Virus record (IMG/VR): IMGVR_UViG_3300008107_000399 | Coordinates: 1-52,869 of that record | Origin: a virus | Reading direction: 5' to 3' (one strand) | Length of the DNA stretch: 52,869 nt | Shown here: positions 1 to 7,614 of the stretch, piece after piece | Position numbering within the stretch: position 1 is the first letter of the stretch | How the letters are laid out: each line of letters starts with the position of its first letter | The notes under the pieces: generated by a model | The model's database searches: none | The model's input: only the letters and a program-made list of their open reading frames with translations | Told to the model about the DNA's origin: nothing | Translations under genes and position numbers: made by a program

Positions 1-216
1 CCCAAGTGGTATCAAGATGGATATCGCATGAAGTCAGAATGCGATAAGTGTGGCTATAAAAGCAAGTATAAGGAACAGTTTAATGTGTTCCACGTAGACG
101 GGAATCTAAATAACTCCCGTCCTGCAAATCTTAAGACAGTGTGTGCAAACTGCCAAAGGACTCTCCATAAGGAGGGTTTTCAATGGAAGCAGGGGTCTCT
201 AAAACCAGACTTTTAA
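1..216 (+). CDS. HNH-endonuclease-like zinc protein, 5' end outside the window
   Basis: The reading frame is open from base 1, so the first methionine at 28 is probably internal and the gene starts left of the window. The visible part has a Cys-X2-Cys pair (CDKCG), then an H-x-DGN-x-N core (FHVDGNLNN), NLKTVC and a second Cys-X2-Cys (CANC). This is the layout of HNH nucleases whose fold is held by a four-cysteine zinc site. Small proteins of this type ending in a PDF tail are common in T4-like marine phages, from recall of the family. Role is uncertain: a homing-type or repair nuclease, or a non-catalytic DNA-binding protein. Its last 86 bases overlap the end of the convergent dNMP kinase gene. 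Confidence 0.6.
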   Translation, partial: PKWYQDGYRMKSECDKCGYKSKYKEQFNVFHVDGNLNNSRPANLKTVCANCQRTLHKEGFQWKQGSLKPDF

Positions 217-826
217 CTTGTGCAAACAAGTCATCAATAGTGGCATTGTTATCTAGAACTAAGTCAAACTTAGTTCCAACCCATGCAGTTTCACTAGCAT
301 GTATTCCCAATTTTTGCATACGTACTTTAGCAGTCATATAAGTTATACAACGGTCACCTGCATTCATATCTATAGCATCTTGATACCAGTCTGGCTCAGG
401 TCCTCGAACTACACGTACTACAATGCCACCTGCATCTTTAATTGATTTAATTTCGTTAGGGAAGCGACAGTCACTAATAACAATGTCGTCTCGGCTGTTT
501 CGGAGTTTATTTTCAAGGCTGGCAATCCAAATGTCATCGTGAAATGCTCGACGGCACACTTCTGTTCCCCAATATTGTAAGACCCAACGAGGAGTAAGAG
601 TTGGAATGCCGAGTCGGTCTGCCCACCAAGGATCTACTTGTTCACGCCATTCACGGGCCTGTTTTGTACGCCCTTCGAGCATTGTTCTGTCCCAACCAAA
701 TACATGTGCTACTGCATCTTTCAAACTATTGGCAAATGATTCTCGTCTAAATCCGTGAAAATTTGTAAGATAGTCAGCAACAGTATCTTTGCCAGAACCA
801 ATAAACCCGCATACACCTATAATCAT
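131..826 (-). CDS. Deoxynucleoside monophosphate kinase (T4 gp1-like)
   Basis: This 231-aa protein has an N-terminal P-loop (GFIGSGKDT, residues 7-15) on a beta strand, and a later segment DIVISDCRFPNE typical of the deoxynucleotide monophosphate kinase family. T4 gp1 is 241 aa, so length fits. The enzyme phosphorylates dNMPs to dNDPs in the cytoplasm to feed phage DNA synthesis; in T4 it accepts dTMP, dGMP and hydroxymethyl-dCMP, and the substrate range here cannot be read from sequence. The ATG at 826 is preceded by GGGGGC and by a host-like sigma-70 promoter, which fits early expression, unlike most of its neighbours. The C-terminal 28 residues are encoded antisense to the HNH-like gene. 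Confidence 0.85.
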   Translation of the reverse strand: MIIGVCGFIGSGKDTVADYLTNFHGFRRESFANSLKDAVAHVFGWDRTMLEGRTKQAREWREQVDPWWADRLGIPTLTPRWVLQYWGTEVCRRAFHDDIWIASLENKLRNSRDDIVISDCRFPNEIKSIKDAGGIVVRVVRGPEPDWYQDAIDMNAGDRCITYMTAKVRMQKLGIHASETAWVGTKFDLVLDNNATIDDLFAQVKSLVLETPASIENPPYGESFGSLHTLS

Positions 827-847
827 ATTGCCCCCATGTAATAGTAT

Positions 848-876
848 AATGTACTATAATTAGATATAATTGTCAA
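848..876 (-). promoter_or_regulatory. Sigma-70-type early promoter for the dNMP kinase
   Basis: Read on the minus strand there is a perfect -35 hexamer TTGACA (871-876), a 17-base spacer, and a -10 TACATT (848-853). It lies about 22 bases upstream of the kinase ATG. It is the only clear host-type promoter seen in the window; the others resemble T4 late promoters. Confidence 0.5.
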
Positions 877-896
877 TAAATTTTTTTGCCGATTGA

Positions 897-1739
897 TTAT
901 TTTCTTTGCATAGCACGAATGCGATTCATAATTGAAATATGGTCTCCAGGCTGTGTTGACTTGTATAATTTATATCTTTCAAAATTTGCCAATGACAACT
1001 CATTCTTGACAAAGTCAGGATTATTAATTGCTGTCTGCGTATACACGTTTTTGATAAAACCTGATTTTAAGTCAATCTCTTCGCCAGTTGTTAGAAACTT
1101 TCCTATTTTAGTAGCTAAAATAGTATGGTTAGATAATGTAAAATGATTATGTCGGGTGTCAACAAATTTATAATCAATGGGATCATTGATATCTGTTTCA
1201 GCATGGGAAACATGCATTAAATTGCCGGGCACAATTGTTAGATCAGGATAGTGCTGAGGATTTGGTACGAATTGATCAAATGCTAGTAGTATTAACGGCT
1301 TCTTCCAATTGTTTATTCTTACAAGATTATTAAGCCAGCCTAATCGATGCATTAAAAATCTACAATCTATCTTAGGTCGCTGTATATATTGGATATAATA
1401 CTCGATTGCTTTTTTGATTTCACTATTACCTATTAATTTTTCAAATTCTGATTCTACTATCCATGAATTTGAAAGTTCAGGTTTATCTTCAATGAACCAA
1501 AATCTTCCCGGATCAGTGAGTACTACAATTAGCTGATCGTCTGAAGTTATTTTATCTGACCATTCTTCTAAAATAGACCAATTCCAGTCTTGTGAAACTC
1601 CGTAACAACTAGTGTTTTGTAGTTTAGCATTGATAACCCTAGCTAACTGTATCGGCCAAAGTTGGTCGTTTACATCGTCGGGAATTATTTGACTAAAACT
1701 GTCGCCGGTAATGTATAGAGTTGATATTTTATTTTTCAT
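897..1739 (-). CDS. SGNH/GDSL-type hydrolase-like protein
   Basis: The 280-aa product starts with a hydrophobic strand followed by GDSFS (residues 12-16), matching block I with the nucleophilic serine of SGNH hydrolases. A DTRH-NHF segment at 194-200 fits the C-terminal DxxH block that supplies the catalytic Asp and His. No signal peptide or membrane segment is evident, so it would act in the host cytoplasm or as a virion part. SGNH enzymes remove acyl groups such as O-acetyl from glycans and lipids. In this window, rich in glycan-related genes, trimming of surface or capsule acetyl groups is a reasonable guess. Blocks II and III are not clear. A TATAAATT sequence at 1790-1797 could be a late promoter but is weak. 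Confidence 0.55.
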   Translation of the reverse strand: MKNKISTLYITGDSFSQIIPDDVNDQLWPIQLARVINAKLQNTSCYGVSQDWNWSILEEWSDKITSDDQLIVVLTDPGRFWFIEDKPELSNSWIVESEFEKLIGNSEIKKAIEYYIQYIQRPKIDCRFLMHRLGWLNNLVRINNWKKPLILLAFDQFVPNPQHYPDLTIVPGNLMHVSHAETDINDPIDYKFVDTRHNHFTLSNHTILATKIGKFLTTGEEIDLKSGFIKNVYTQTAINNPDFVKNELSLANFERYKLYKSTQPGDHISIMNRIRAMQRK

Positions 1740-1792
1740 ATCCAGTGTAGAGATTTACTATTATATAGTACTTCTCCTAACTAGTTAAAAAT

Positions 1793-2170
1793 TTATATAC
1801 CGTATTTGTTGCGCTTTGGTTTAGCTACTGGACTTGTTTTATTAGTAGTGTCTAGTTCTAAACTACGCATGTCACCGTGATTTAAATCTTCGTAATCTGC
1901 GCCTACTACTTTAGCAGCTTGAACAAACATGTCGTGTTCTTCTTTAGTATAAGGATGGATAGTTTTCTTTTTACCATACCAGCTTTTCCCATCCATATCT
2001 GGTTTTGATTTGCCGTCTGTACAGGCCATAGCTTGCCCTAGCTTAAACGCTACATAGGTGCTGTCGGATCTTTCTTTATCACCGTAGATATCCATGCCCT
2101 TAGTAGACTGTGCTTGTCTTTTAGTTGGCTTGGGCTGTCGAACTTCTGTAATAATATCGTAAACTTTCAT
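1793..2170 (-). CDS. Conserved small phage protein of unknown function
   Basis: A 125-aa protein that I do not recognise functionally. It opens with MKVYDIITE, a style of N-terminus frequent in small proteins of T4-like marine phages, followed by a basic stretch (PKPTKRQAQ). The middle is hydrophilic and rich in Lys, Gly and Asp (GKSKPDMDGKSWYGKKK). A short helical segment (EEHDMFVQAAKVVG) and a basic tail (KPKRNKYGI) follow. No membrane segment or catalytic motif is visible. It starts 2 bases after the gp13 stop, so it is surely co-transcribed with gp13 from the late promoter at 2950-2957. A minor virion or head-completion role is possible but not shown. Confidence 0.6.
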   Translation of the reverse strand: MKVYDIITEVRQPKPTKRQAQSTKGMDIYGDKERSDSTYVAFKLGQAMACTDGKSKPDMDGKSWYGKKKTIHPYTKEEHDMFVQAAKVVGADYEDLNHGDMRSLELDTTNKTSPVAKPKRNKYGI

Positions 2171-2172
2171 CT

Positions 2173-2934
2173 TTAACCTATGATAAATGTATAACCTGTA
2201 CCACCACTAACAAGTGTTTCTAATTCTTTATCTAACTTTTCTAAATCTGCTTTACCGTCACTCTTTAGATCCCCACCATTTAGACTGCCGCCACCTTGCG
2301 GGCCAGCAATACTAGCAAACTTGCTACGGGCTTCACCTAACATAATTTTACAGTTAGCTAGACTATAGTCACGTATCCACTGTTTAGCATAAATGTCTTC
2401 AATAATTGTGTAATCTGGTCTAAAGTTCTGGCAGCGTAGTAATAGTGTTTCGCCTTCACTAAATGGACGTTGTAATATTCTTAGTATGCGGCTTGTAGGA
2501 ATCCATTGAAATTCAATAAAACTACCAAAAATTTTACCAATCATTTCTTGATAACTGGCAAACATATAGTAGGTAGCTATGCCGCCCAGCATGGTGCTGT
2601 TTAACAAATACGTATTAGTGTACGCAAGATTGAAAGGTTCAAAGTTTGTACCAGTTCCTCCACCAGTTCTTGATCCCAAAGTTCTACGAAATACTGATTG
2701 CACATTAATAACTTCTCTAGGCAATATGTAATCATTTTGATCCTTTTTTAATTCTAAAAACATGTAGCTTTCTTCTACTGCATTAGGGCTTCGTTGTCTA
2801 AAACGTACTAGAGCCTTGTCCAGTGCTGTTTCATAGTGAATTGGATCGAGTTCAACGTCAATCATACCGTCACCTAGCATAGTGCGGCAATAATCAAAAA
2901 CTTGTTGTTTAACTGCTTGTGGATTGTCTGACAT
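2173..2934 (-). CDS. gp13: Neck protein, gp13-like
   Basis: This 253-aa protein resembles the head-completion/neck protein gp13 of T4-like marine phages. Recognisable features are an N-terminal helical block (FDYCRTMLGDGMIDVEL), ALDKALVRFRQRS, the strand YILPREVINVQSVFRR, and an aromatic middle ending in WIRDYSLANCKIMLGEARSKF. The C-terminus is Gly-rich, then charged. gp13 and gp14 form the neck that seals the filled head and joins the tail. T4 gp13 is 309 aa, so this is somewhat shorter. The ATG at 2934 has a good ribosome site (GGGAG, 8 bases upstream) and a late promoter just before that. Its partner gp14 is divergently transcribed from the same 39-base gap. The choice between gp13 and another neck component rests on recall. 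Confidence 0.65.
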   Translation of the reverse strand: MSDNPQAVKQQVFDYCRTMLGDGMIDVELDPIHYETALDKALVRFRQRSPNAVEESYMFLELKKDQNDYILPREVINVQSVFRRTLGSRTGGGTGTNFEPFNLAYTNTYLLNSTMLGGIATYYMFASYQEMIGKIFGSFIEFQWIPTSRILRILQRPFSEGETLLLRCQNFRPDYTIIEDIYAKQWIRDYSLANCKIMLGEARSKFASIAGPQGGGSLNGGDLKSDGKADLEKLDKELETLVSGGTGYTFIIG

Positions 2935-2949
2935 TTGTATCTCCCGTAT

Positions 2950-2957
2950 TATTTATG
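2950..2957 (-). promoter_or_regulatory. Late promoter CATAAATA for gp13
   Basis: CATAAATA on the minus strand differs from the T4 late consensus TATAAATA only at the first base. It lies 15 bases before the gp13 ATG, leaving room for the GGGAG ribosome site. It is paired back to back with a plus-strand late promoter two bases away. Confidence 0.65.
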
Positions 2958-2959
2958 CG

Positions 2960-2966
2960 CTAAATA
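2960..2966 (+). promoter_or_regulatory. Late promoter CTAAATA for gp14-gp15-Nudix
   Basis: CTAAATA is the form of the late -10 element described for T4-like cyanophages. Only 7 bases separate it from the gp14 ATG at 2974, and no Shine-Dalgarno sequence lies between. If transcription starts at the usual late-promoter distance, the mRNA would be leaderless or nearly so. Confidence 0.6.
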
Positions 2967-2973
2967 TACTACT

Positions 2974-4557
2974 ATGCCACGTTTATCACTTTACAAACCC
3001 GAAAAGGGCAACGATTACAAGTTCCTAGATCGCAACATATCTGAAATGTTTCAGGTGGGCGGTACTGATATATACTTGCACAAATACTTAGGACCTAAAA
3101 ATCCACTCGAAGGAGAATCTACAGCAGATCAACCTATGTATGATGCAGTTAAAGAAACAAACATACAAGACTTGCTATTTTTAGAAAATCGTGATAGAAA
3201 ATATGATAGTTCTATCTTTACACTACGTGGCATTTATAATGTACAAGATATTGATTTTAATTTAAGTCAGTTTGGATTGTTTATTGATCAAGATACAGTT
3301 TTTATGACTGTGCATATTAATGATTTTGTTAGTACAGTAGGGCGTAAACCACTAAGCGGAGACGTATTAGAACTACCTCATCTACGTGACGAATTTGCAC
3401 TTAATGAGTTTGACGTTGCGATGCCTCGTTATTTTGTAATTGATGATATAGGTCGTGCTGCTGAAGGATTTAGTAAAACTTGGTATCCGCATTTATACAG
3501 ATTAAAACTTAAAAAGATAGTTGATAGTCAACAGTTTGCTGATATTCTAACTAAACCAGTAGACACCAATGCTAACTTTGTAGGAGATTATGATCCTACA
3601 CAAACATATACTACAGGACAAATTGTTCGCTATCAAGGTACATTGTATACTGTTACAGCTAGCACGCCTGTCAACACTCCGCCTCCAAATTCTAGTTTCT
3701 TTAGTGCATATGGTGGTCAGAGTCTACAAGATATTCTCAGTACTAATAGTAAAAATTTACAAATTAATGATGCAATTATTGCACAAGCTGAGGCAGATGC
3801 TCCGAACAGTGGATATGAAACTAGACATTTATATACATTAGCAGTTGATGAAAAAGGACAACCTAAGTTATATACAGCAGATGATTCATCAACTCCGCCA
3901 GATGCAAGCACTACTACTCTTAGTGCAGATGCAATGGCAGCAAAACCTAAACGTGCTGGATATGCAGGATATTTGATCGGAGATGGTGTTCCACCGAATG
4001 GTGCAGATTTTGGGTTTGGTATTGCTTTCCCTGCAGGAGCACAAGCTGATGACTACTTTTTGCGCAACGATATGATGCCAAATAGACTGTTTAGATATGA
4101 CGGGCAACGTTGGATTAAGATAGAAGATGCTGTACGTCATACTATGACTAACACTGATAGTAGAAAAACTCACAGACTTGGATTTATTAACAATAAAAAA
4201 TATACTTACACTATGTCAGTTGCTGATGATGTTGTTACATTTGGGCAGACGTTTATTGATAATCAGCCTAATACAGGTAACACTATCAATACATTAATAG
4301 ATTATGATTTGTACAACACAGCGTTGTATGTTGTAATTGAACAGTCTGTTATAGAGTTTGATTATGTTGTTAGTGAGAATGAAAATATAATCACATCGTA
4401 TAATGTAGTAGGTAATACAACTAATTTTATTAGAATTACTTTACCTGATGGAGTTAAATTACCGTTGCCTGGACAATGGACTGTTACATTATACAATAAG
4501 CGAGAATCAGAAAGACAGAGTATCAGTAAAGCTCTTAGACCTAAGGCAGATTTCTAA
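2974..4557 (+). CDS. gp14: Neck protein, gp14-like, with a long C-terminal extension
   Basis: A 527-aa protein when started at ATG 2974 (MPRLSLYKP); the frame stays open to a TTG at 2935, but that would run through the promoter. Residues 1-190 carry the gp14 pattern: LDRNISEMFQVGGTDIYLHK, NLSQFGLFIDQD, a GDVLELPHLRDEF segment equivalent to T4 GDLIYFP, and YPHLYRLKLKKI. T4 gp14 is 256 aa, so about 250 extra residues follow. Residues about 203-243 look like a small carbohydrate-binding repeat (YTTGQIVRYQGTLY), as found in the giant fibres. A later stretch (RLFRYDGQRWIKI) is also fibre-like. gp14 forms the neck with gp13 and is the attachment point for collar structures. Its stop TAA overlaps the gp15 ATG (TAATG), implying coupled translation. 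Confidence 0.75.
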   Translation: MPRLSLYKPEKGNDYKFLDRNISEMFQVGGTDIYLHKYLGPKNPLEGESTADQPMYDAVKETNIQDLLFLENRDRKYDSSIFTLRGIYNVQDIDFNLSQFGLFIDQDTVFMTVHINDFVSTVGRKPLSGDVLELPHLRDEFALNEFDVAMPRYFVIDDIGRAAEGFSKTWYPHLYRLKLKKIVDSQQFADILTKPVDTNANFVGDYDPTQTYTTGQIVRYQGTLYTVTASTPVNTPPPNSSFFSAYGGQSLQDILSTNSKNLQINDAIIAQAEADAPNSGYETRHLYTLAVDEKGQPKLYTADDSSTPPDASTTTLSADAMAAKPKRAGYAGYLIGDGVPPNGADFGFGIAFPAGAQADDYFLRNDMMPNRLFRYDGQRWIKIEDAVRHTMTNTDSRKTHRLGFINNKKYTYTMSVADDVVTFGQTFIDNQPNTGNTINTLIDYDLYNTALYVVIEQSVIEFDYVVSENENIITSYNVVGNTTNFIRITLPDGVKLPLPGQWTVTLYNKRESERQSISKALRPKADF

Positions 4558-6437
4558 TGCAACATTTTTATGACGGCCAATTAAGACGATATATTACACA
4601 GGTAGTTAGACTAGTATCTAACTTTGTAGTCAAGTATAGTGACGGAACCTTAGTTCGTGTTCCTGTTATGTATGGAGATCAAGATAGACAAGCTGCCAGT
4701 ATCATTAATCAAAACAGCGAAAATGCTGTAGCTAGTGCTCCTCGTATTGCGGTATATGTTAGCGATTTAGATCTAGCCAGAGACAGGATGGGTGACTCTA
4801 CTTATGTAGGTAAGTTACACATACGAGAACGTGCAATTAATGAAGAAACTGGTGCATATGAATATACACAAGGCGGTCAATATACTGTTGAGCGTTTAAT
4901 GCCAACTCCGTTTGATCTTAGTCTTAAAGTTGACATATGGAGTACAAGTACTGATCAAAAATTACAAATACTTGAACAACTACTAACATTGTTTAACCCA
5001 AGTTTAGAAATACAAACTACAGATAATTACATTGACTGGACTAGTTTAAGCGTTGTTGAATTAGGCGATGTAGTGTTTAGTTCACGAAGTGTTCCTGTAG
5101 GAACAAACAGTGCAATTGATATTGCTACATTAACTTTAAAAACTCCAGTATGGCTAAGCCCGCCAGTTAAAGTTAAGAAATTAGGTATTGTTACTAGCAT
5201 TGTTAATAACATATATGGCGGTAAAAGCGATGCTGTCCAAGACTATATCGAAGGACTAGGAGTTGATACTGCAACTGGACAAGTTGACCCAGTCGGAGCA
5301 TTATTTGAAACTAGAGTTACAATAGGTAATTTTGACATTGTTGTAGAATCTAATATTATTCGTATGCGTAGCAACGAAGTTAGTCCCGGTACTTGGTTAT
5401 CTTGGGACATGGCACTACGTCAGTTTCCGGGCAAAATAACTTCAGGGTTAAGTAAAATCTTTCTAAGACAGCCTGATGGCACCGAAGTAGTTGGTACTAT
5501 TAGTGTTCATCCAACCGATTTTACACTGTTAGTTACATCATGGGATAGTGATACATTTCCTTCTAATACACTTATAGAAGGACCTGCTAGGATAGAAGGA
5601 CGATGGGGCTACTTTGACGCTATCGTTGACCCGACTTCTTTCAACCCTAAACGTCCTAATAAAGAAAGGACAGATCAACTAATTGAAACTGGCGTTAGAT
5701 ATTTAATTGTTGATAGTATAGGTGGCACCATTAGAGATACATTTATTGCTGCTGCTAAATCTTATTATGTTTATACTAATATACTACATAAAAAAGTTAA
5801 CGATCATAAATTATTAGTTAATGGGGTAGAAGTAGTGTCATCGCCTTTGGCTAATCCTGTTTTTTATAATACTATAAGTACAACTATTTCAGGAAGCGGT
5901 AGTGGTGCAACTTTTAATGTTACACAATTATTGTCAACTGGTATGTATTCTGCCGTTATTGGGAATAGTGCAGGAACAGGATACGCAGAAGGTGACAGAA
6001 TTAGAGTTAGAGGTAACAAGCTAGGCGGAATAAATGTCACAAACGATTGCATCATAACTGTTACTGGTGTAAATAGTCCGCAAGGTAGTATTAGTACGTT
6101 TAGAGTTGGTGGTCAAAGTGCTGATAAAGAATTTGTAATTGTTTCAAATATAGAAATACAAACAGATGATGAAGTCACATATGAATTAAATCTAAACTAC
6201 GACGGTCCTGATGCATGGAAGAACAGTGACGGTACTGATACTGTTGCAGAAGTAAATGATATTATTGAGTGGGACGGAGACAATTGGATAACAGTATTTT
6301 CAGCACAAGAAAATACAGAGACTTTAGTTCATCAAACAAATTTCTATACTGAGACTCAATATAGATGGAACGGAGTTGAGTGGGCAAAAACATTTGAAGG
6401 CGAGTATAAGAAAGGACAATGGAGAATAGCTCTATAA
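4557..6437 (+). CDS. gp15: Tail terminator / proximal sheath stabiliser, gp15-like
   Basis: A 626-aa protein; T4 gp15 is 272 aa. The N-terminus FYDGQLRRYITQ...LVRVPVMYGD lines up with T4 gp15 (FYNSSFRRYATL...RVPITYAS). Conserved features follow: PRIAVYVSDL, VERLMPTPFDLSLKVDIW, QKLQILEQLLTLFNPSLEI, and a closing PVWLSPPVKVKKLGIV at 197-212. gp15 caps the finished sheath and tube so the tail can join the head. Residues 215-626 are an extension absent from T4. At 436-518 lies an 80-residue beta module (GTGYAEGDRIRVRG...NDCIITVTG) that also occurs in both giant fibres. The C-terminus has paired WDGDNWITV and YRWNGVEW motifs typical of phage fibre tips. The gene is translationally coupled to gp14 and overlaps the Nudix gene by 19 bases. 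Confidence 0.75.
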   Translation: MQHFYDGQLRRYITQVVRLVSNFVVKYSDGTLVRVPVMYGDQDRQAASIINQNSENAVASAPRIAVYVSDLDLARDRMGDSTYVGKLHIRERAINEETGAYEYTQGGQYTVERLMPTPFDLSLKVDIWSTSTDQKLQILEQLLTLFNPSLEIQTTDNYIDWTSLSVVELGDVVFSSRSVPVGTNSAIDIATLTLKTPVWLSPPVKVKKLGIVTSIVNNIYGGKSDAVQDYIEGLGVDTATGQVDPVGALFETRVTIGNFDIVVESNIIRMRSNEVSPGTWLSWDMALRQFPGKITSGLSKIFLRQPDGTEVVGTISVHPTDFTLLVTSWDSDTFPSNTLIEGPARIEGRWGYFDAIVDPTSFNPKRPNKERTDQLIETGVRYLIVDSIGGTIRDTFIAAAKSYYVYTNILHKKVNDHKLLVNGVEVVSSPLANPVFYNTISTTISGSGSGATFNVTQLLSTGMYSAVIGNSAGTGYAEGDRIRVRGNKLGGINVTNDCIITVTGVNSPQGSISTFRVGGQSADKEFVIVSNIEIQTDDEVTYELNLNYDGPDAWKNSDGTDTVAEVNDIIEWDGDNWITVFSAQENTETLVHQTNFYTETQYRWNGVEWAKTFEGEYKKGQWRIAL

Positions 6438-6868
6438 CTGACAAGATAGTATGCAGTGGTGCATTAATTTACGCCAAAAATACTCGCAGATTTTTATTGT
6501 TACAAAAAGCAGAAGGCAAGCATTCCGGTACATGGGGGCTTGTTGGAGGCACTAACAACGAAGGTGAAAATCCTTGGCAAGGACTACAGAGAGAAATTGC
6601 TGAAGAAGTTGGTAGTAATTTTACTATCTTAAAAACAATTCCTATCGAAACGTTTGTTAGTAATGATGCTGGATTTAATTTTCATACATATCTATGCCTA
6701 GTAGATAATGAATTTGTTCCAATATTAAGTGAAGAGCATATTGGATGGGCTTGGGCAACGATTGAAAATCCTCCTAAACCTTTACATCAAGGACTAAGAG
6801 TAAGTTTTTCTAATAAGACTATTAAGACTAAATTACAAACAGTATTTGAAATTATTGATTTAATTTAA
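6419..6868 (+). CDS. Nudix hydrolase
   Basis: The 149-aa product has an essentially complete Nudix box at about residues 42-65: G-X5-E-X7-REIAEEVG, fitting GX5EX7REUXEEXGU except for Ser at the last hydrophobic position. The preceding SGTWGLVGGT and the strand VCSGALIYAKN also fit the fold. Nudix enzymes hydrolyse nucleoside diphosphates linked to another group, such as oxidised dNTPs, ADP-ribose, nucleotide sugars or capped RNA; substrate is not predictable here. With a nucleotide-sugar-using cassette next door, a nucleotide sugar is a possible substrate. The ATG lies inside the gp15 end, with AAAGGA two bases upstream, so it is a late gene coupled to gp15. It ends convergently, overlapping the sulfotransferase stop by 4 bases. 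Confidence 0.85.
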   Translation: MENSSITDKIVCSGALIYAKNTRRFLLLQKAEGKHSGTWGLVGGTNNEGENPWQGLQREIAEEVGSNFTILKTIPIETFVSNDAGFNFHTYLCLVDNEFVPILSEEHIGWAWATIENPPKPLHQGLRVSFSNKTIKTKLQTVFEIIDLI

Positions 6869-7614
6869 ATGTCTAATGCTCTGCATTGTTTTAACATTGC
6901 AGGAGATAGTTGTGTAGTTAATTTTCTTTTTGATACACTACTTCTAATGTCATGCATGCCTTTTAATTGATATACATCGTCATTTTCCGGATGCATGTTT
7001 ACTATAGAATTAAAGTTATGATTAAAACTCTTCCATTCGCAAAACGAATATATTTTTTTAATAGTTGCTTCTGTATCAGTTGTTAGTTCATCGTACGACA
7101 CAAACAAAAACTCTCCAGTATTATTCTGTTTAGCCCATTTAATACCTTCGATTGCATGTGTAATAGCTGCGGACCATATCTCTGAAAAACGTTTTTCAAG
7201 ATTGCCAGTGTATCCGTTTTCTTCAAATAGATTTATAAATGATTTAACAATTTCTTCTAGAGGTCTTGTTAATATTATTGTTTTAGGATTTGCAGTGAGT
7301 TGTCTATATAAAAGTTGATTATCCTTAGTTGGCCAAGATCTACACTTGTCAACAATAACAGAAGCAGTTACATCTTTATAATAGATGTTAGGAATTTCTT
7401 TAATTAAATCTATTTTAGTATGTTCTCTATTATTTGCCGTGAGTTGTTCTTTTGCAAGAGTTTCGCAAGTAACCAATATATCGGACATTATTTGACAAAC
7501 AGCAGAATTGCCCTCTGCATGTATCTCAGGATTTTGCGAAAGAATCGCAGAAAGTAAAGTGGATCCTGTCCTAGGCAAACCGCCAAGACAAACAAATTGC
7601 TTTATATTAGCCAT
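6865..7614 (-). CDS. Sulfotransferase (PAPS-dependent)
   Basis: A 249-aa protein with the two PAPS-binding signatures of cytosolic-type sulfotransferases. The 5'-phosphosulfate loop is GLPRTGSTLL (12-21). The 3'-phosphate-binding segment is TRPLEEIVKSF (116-126), with Arg117 and Ser125 in the expected places. A conserved VDK element lies at 88-90. The family transfers sulfate from PAPS to a hydroxyl or amine on a sugar, lipid or tyrosine. No signal peptide is seen, so it would work in the infected cytoplasm on a soluble glycan precursor or on a phage protein. Its start overlaps the end of the carbamoyltransferase by 8 bases, indicating one operon with that gene and the GT9-like gene. Confidence 0.8.
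   Translation of the reverse strand: MANIKQFVCLGGLPRTGSTLLSAILSQNPEIHAEGNSAVCQIMSDILVTCETLAKEQLTANNREHTKIDLIKEIPNIYYKDVTASVIVDKCRSWPTKDNQLLYRQLTANPKTIILTRPLEEIVKSFINLFEENGYTGNLEKRFSEIWSAAITHAIEGIKWAKQNNTGEFLFVSYDELTTDTEATIKKIYSFCEWKSFNHNFNSIVNMHPENDDVYQLKGMHDIRSSVSKRKLTTQLSPAMLKQCRALDI

Noticed and set aside
2935-2973. Alternative TTG start extending gp14 by 13 codons
   Set aside because: The extension would run through the late promoter at 2960-2966. The MPRLSLYKP start at 2974 matches the family.
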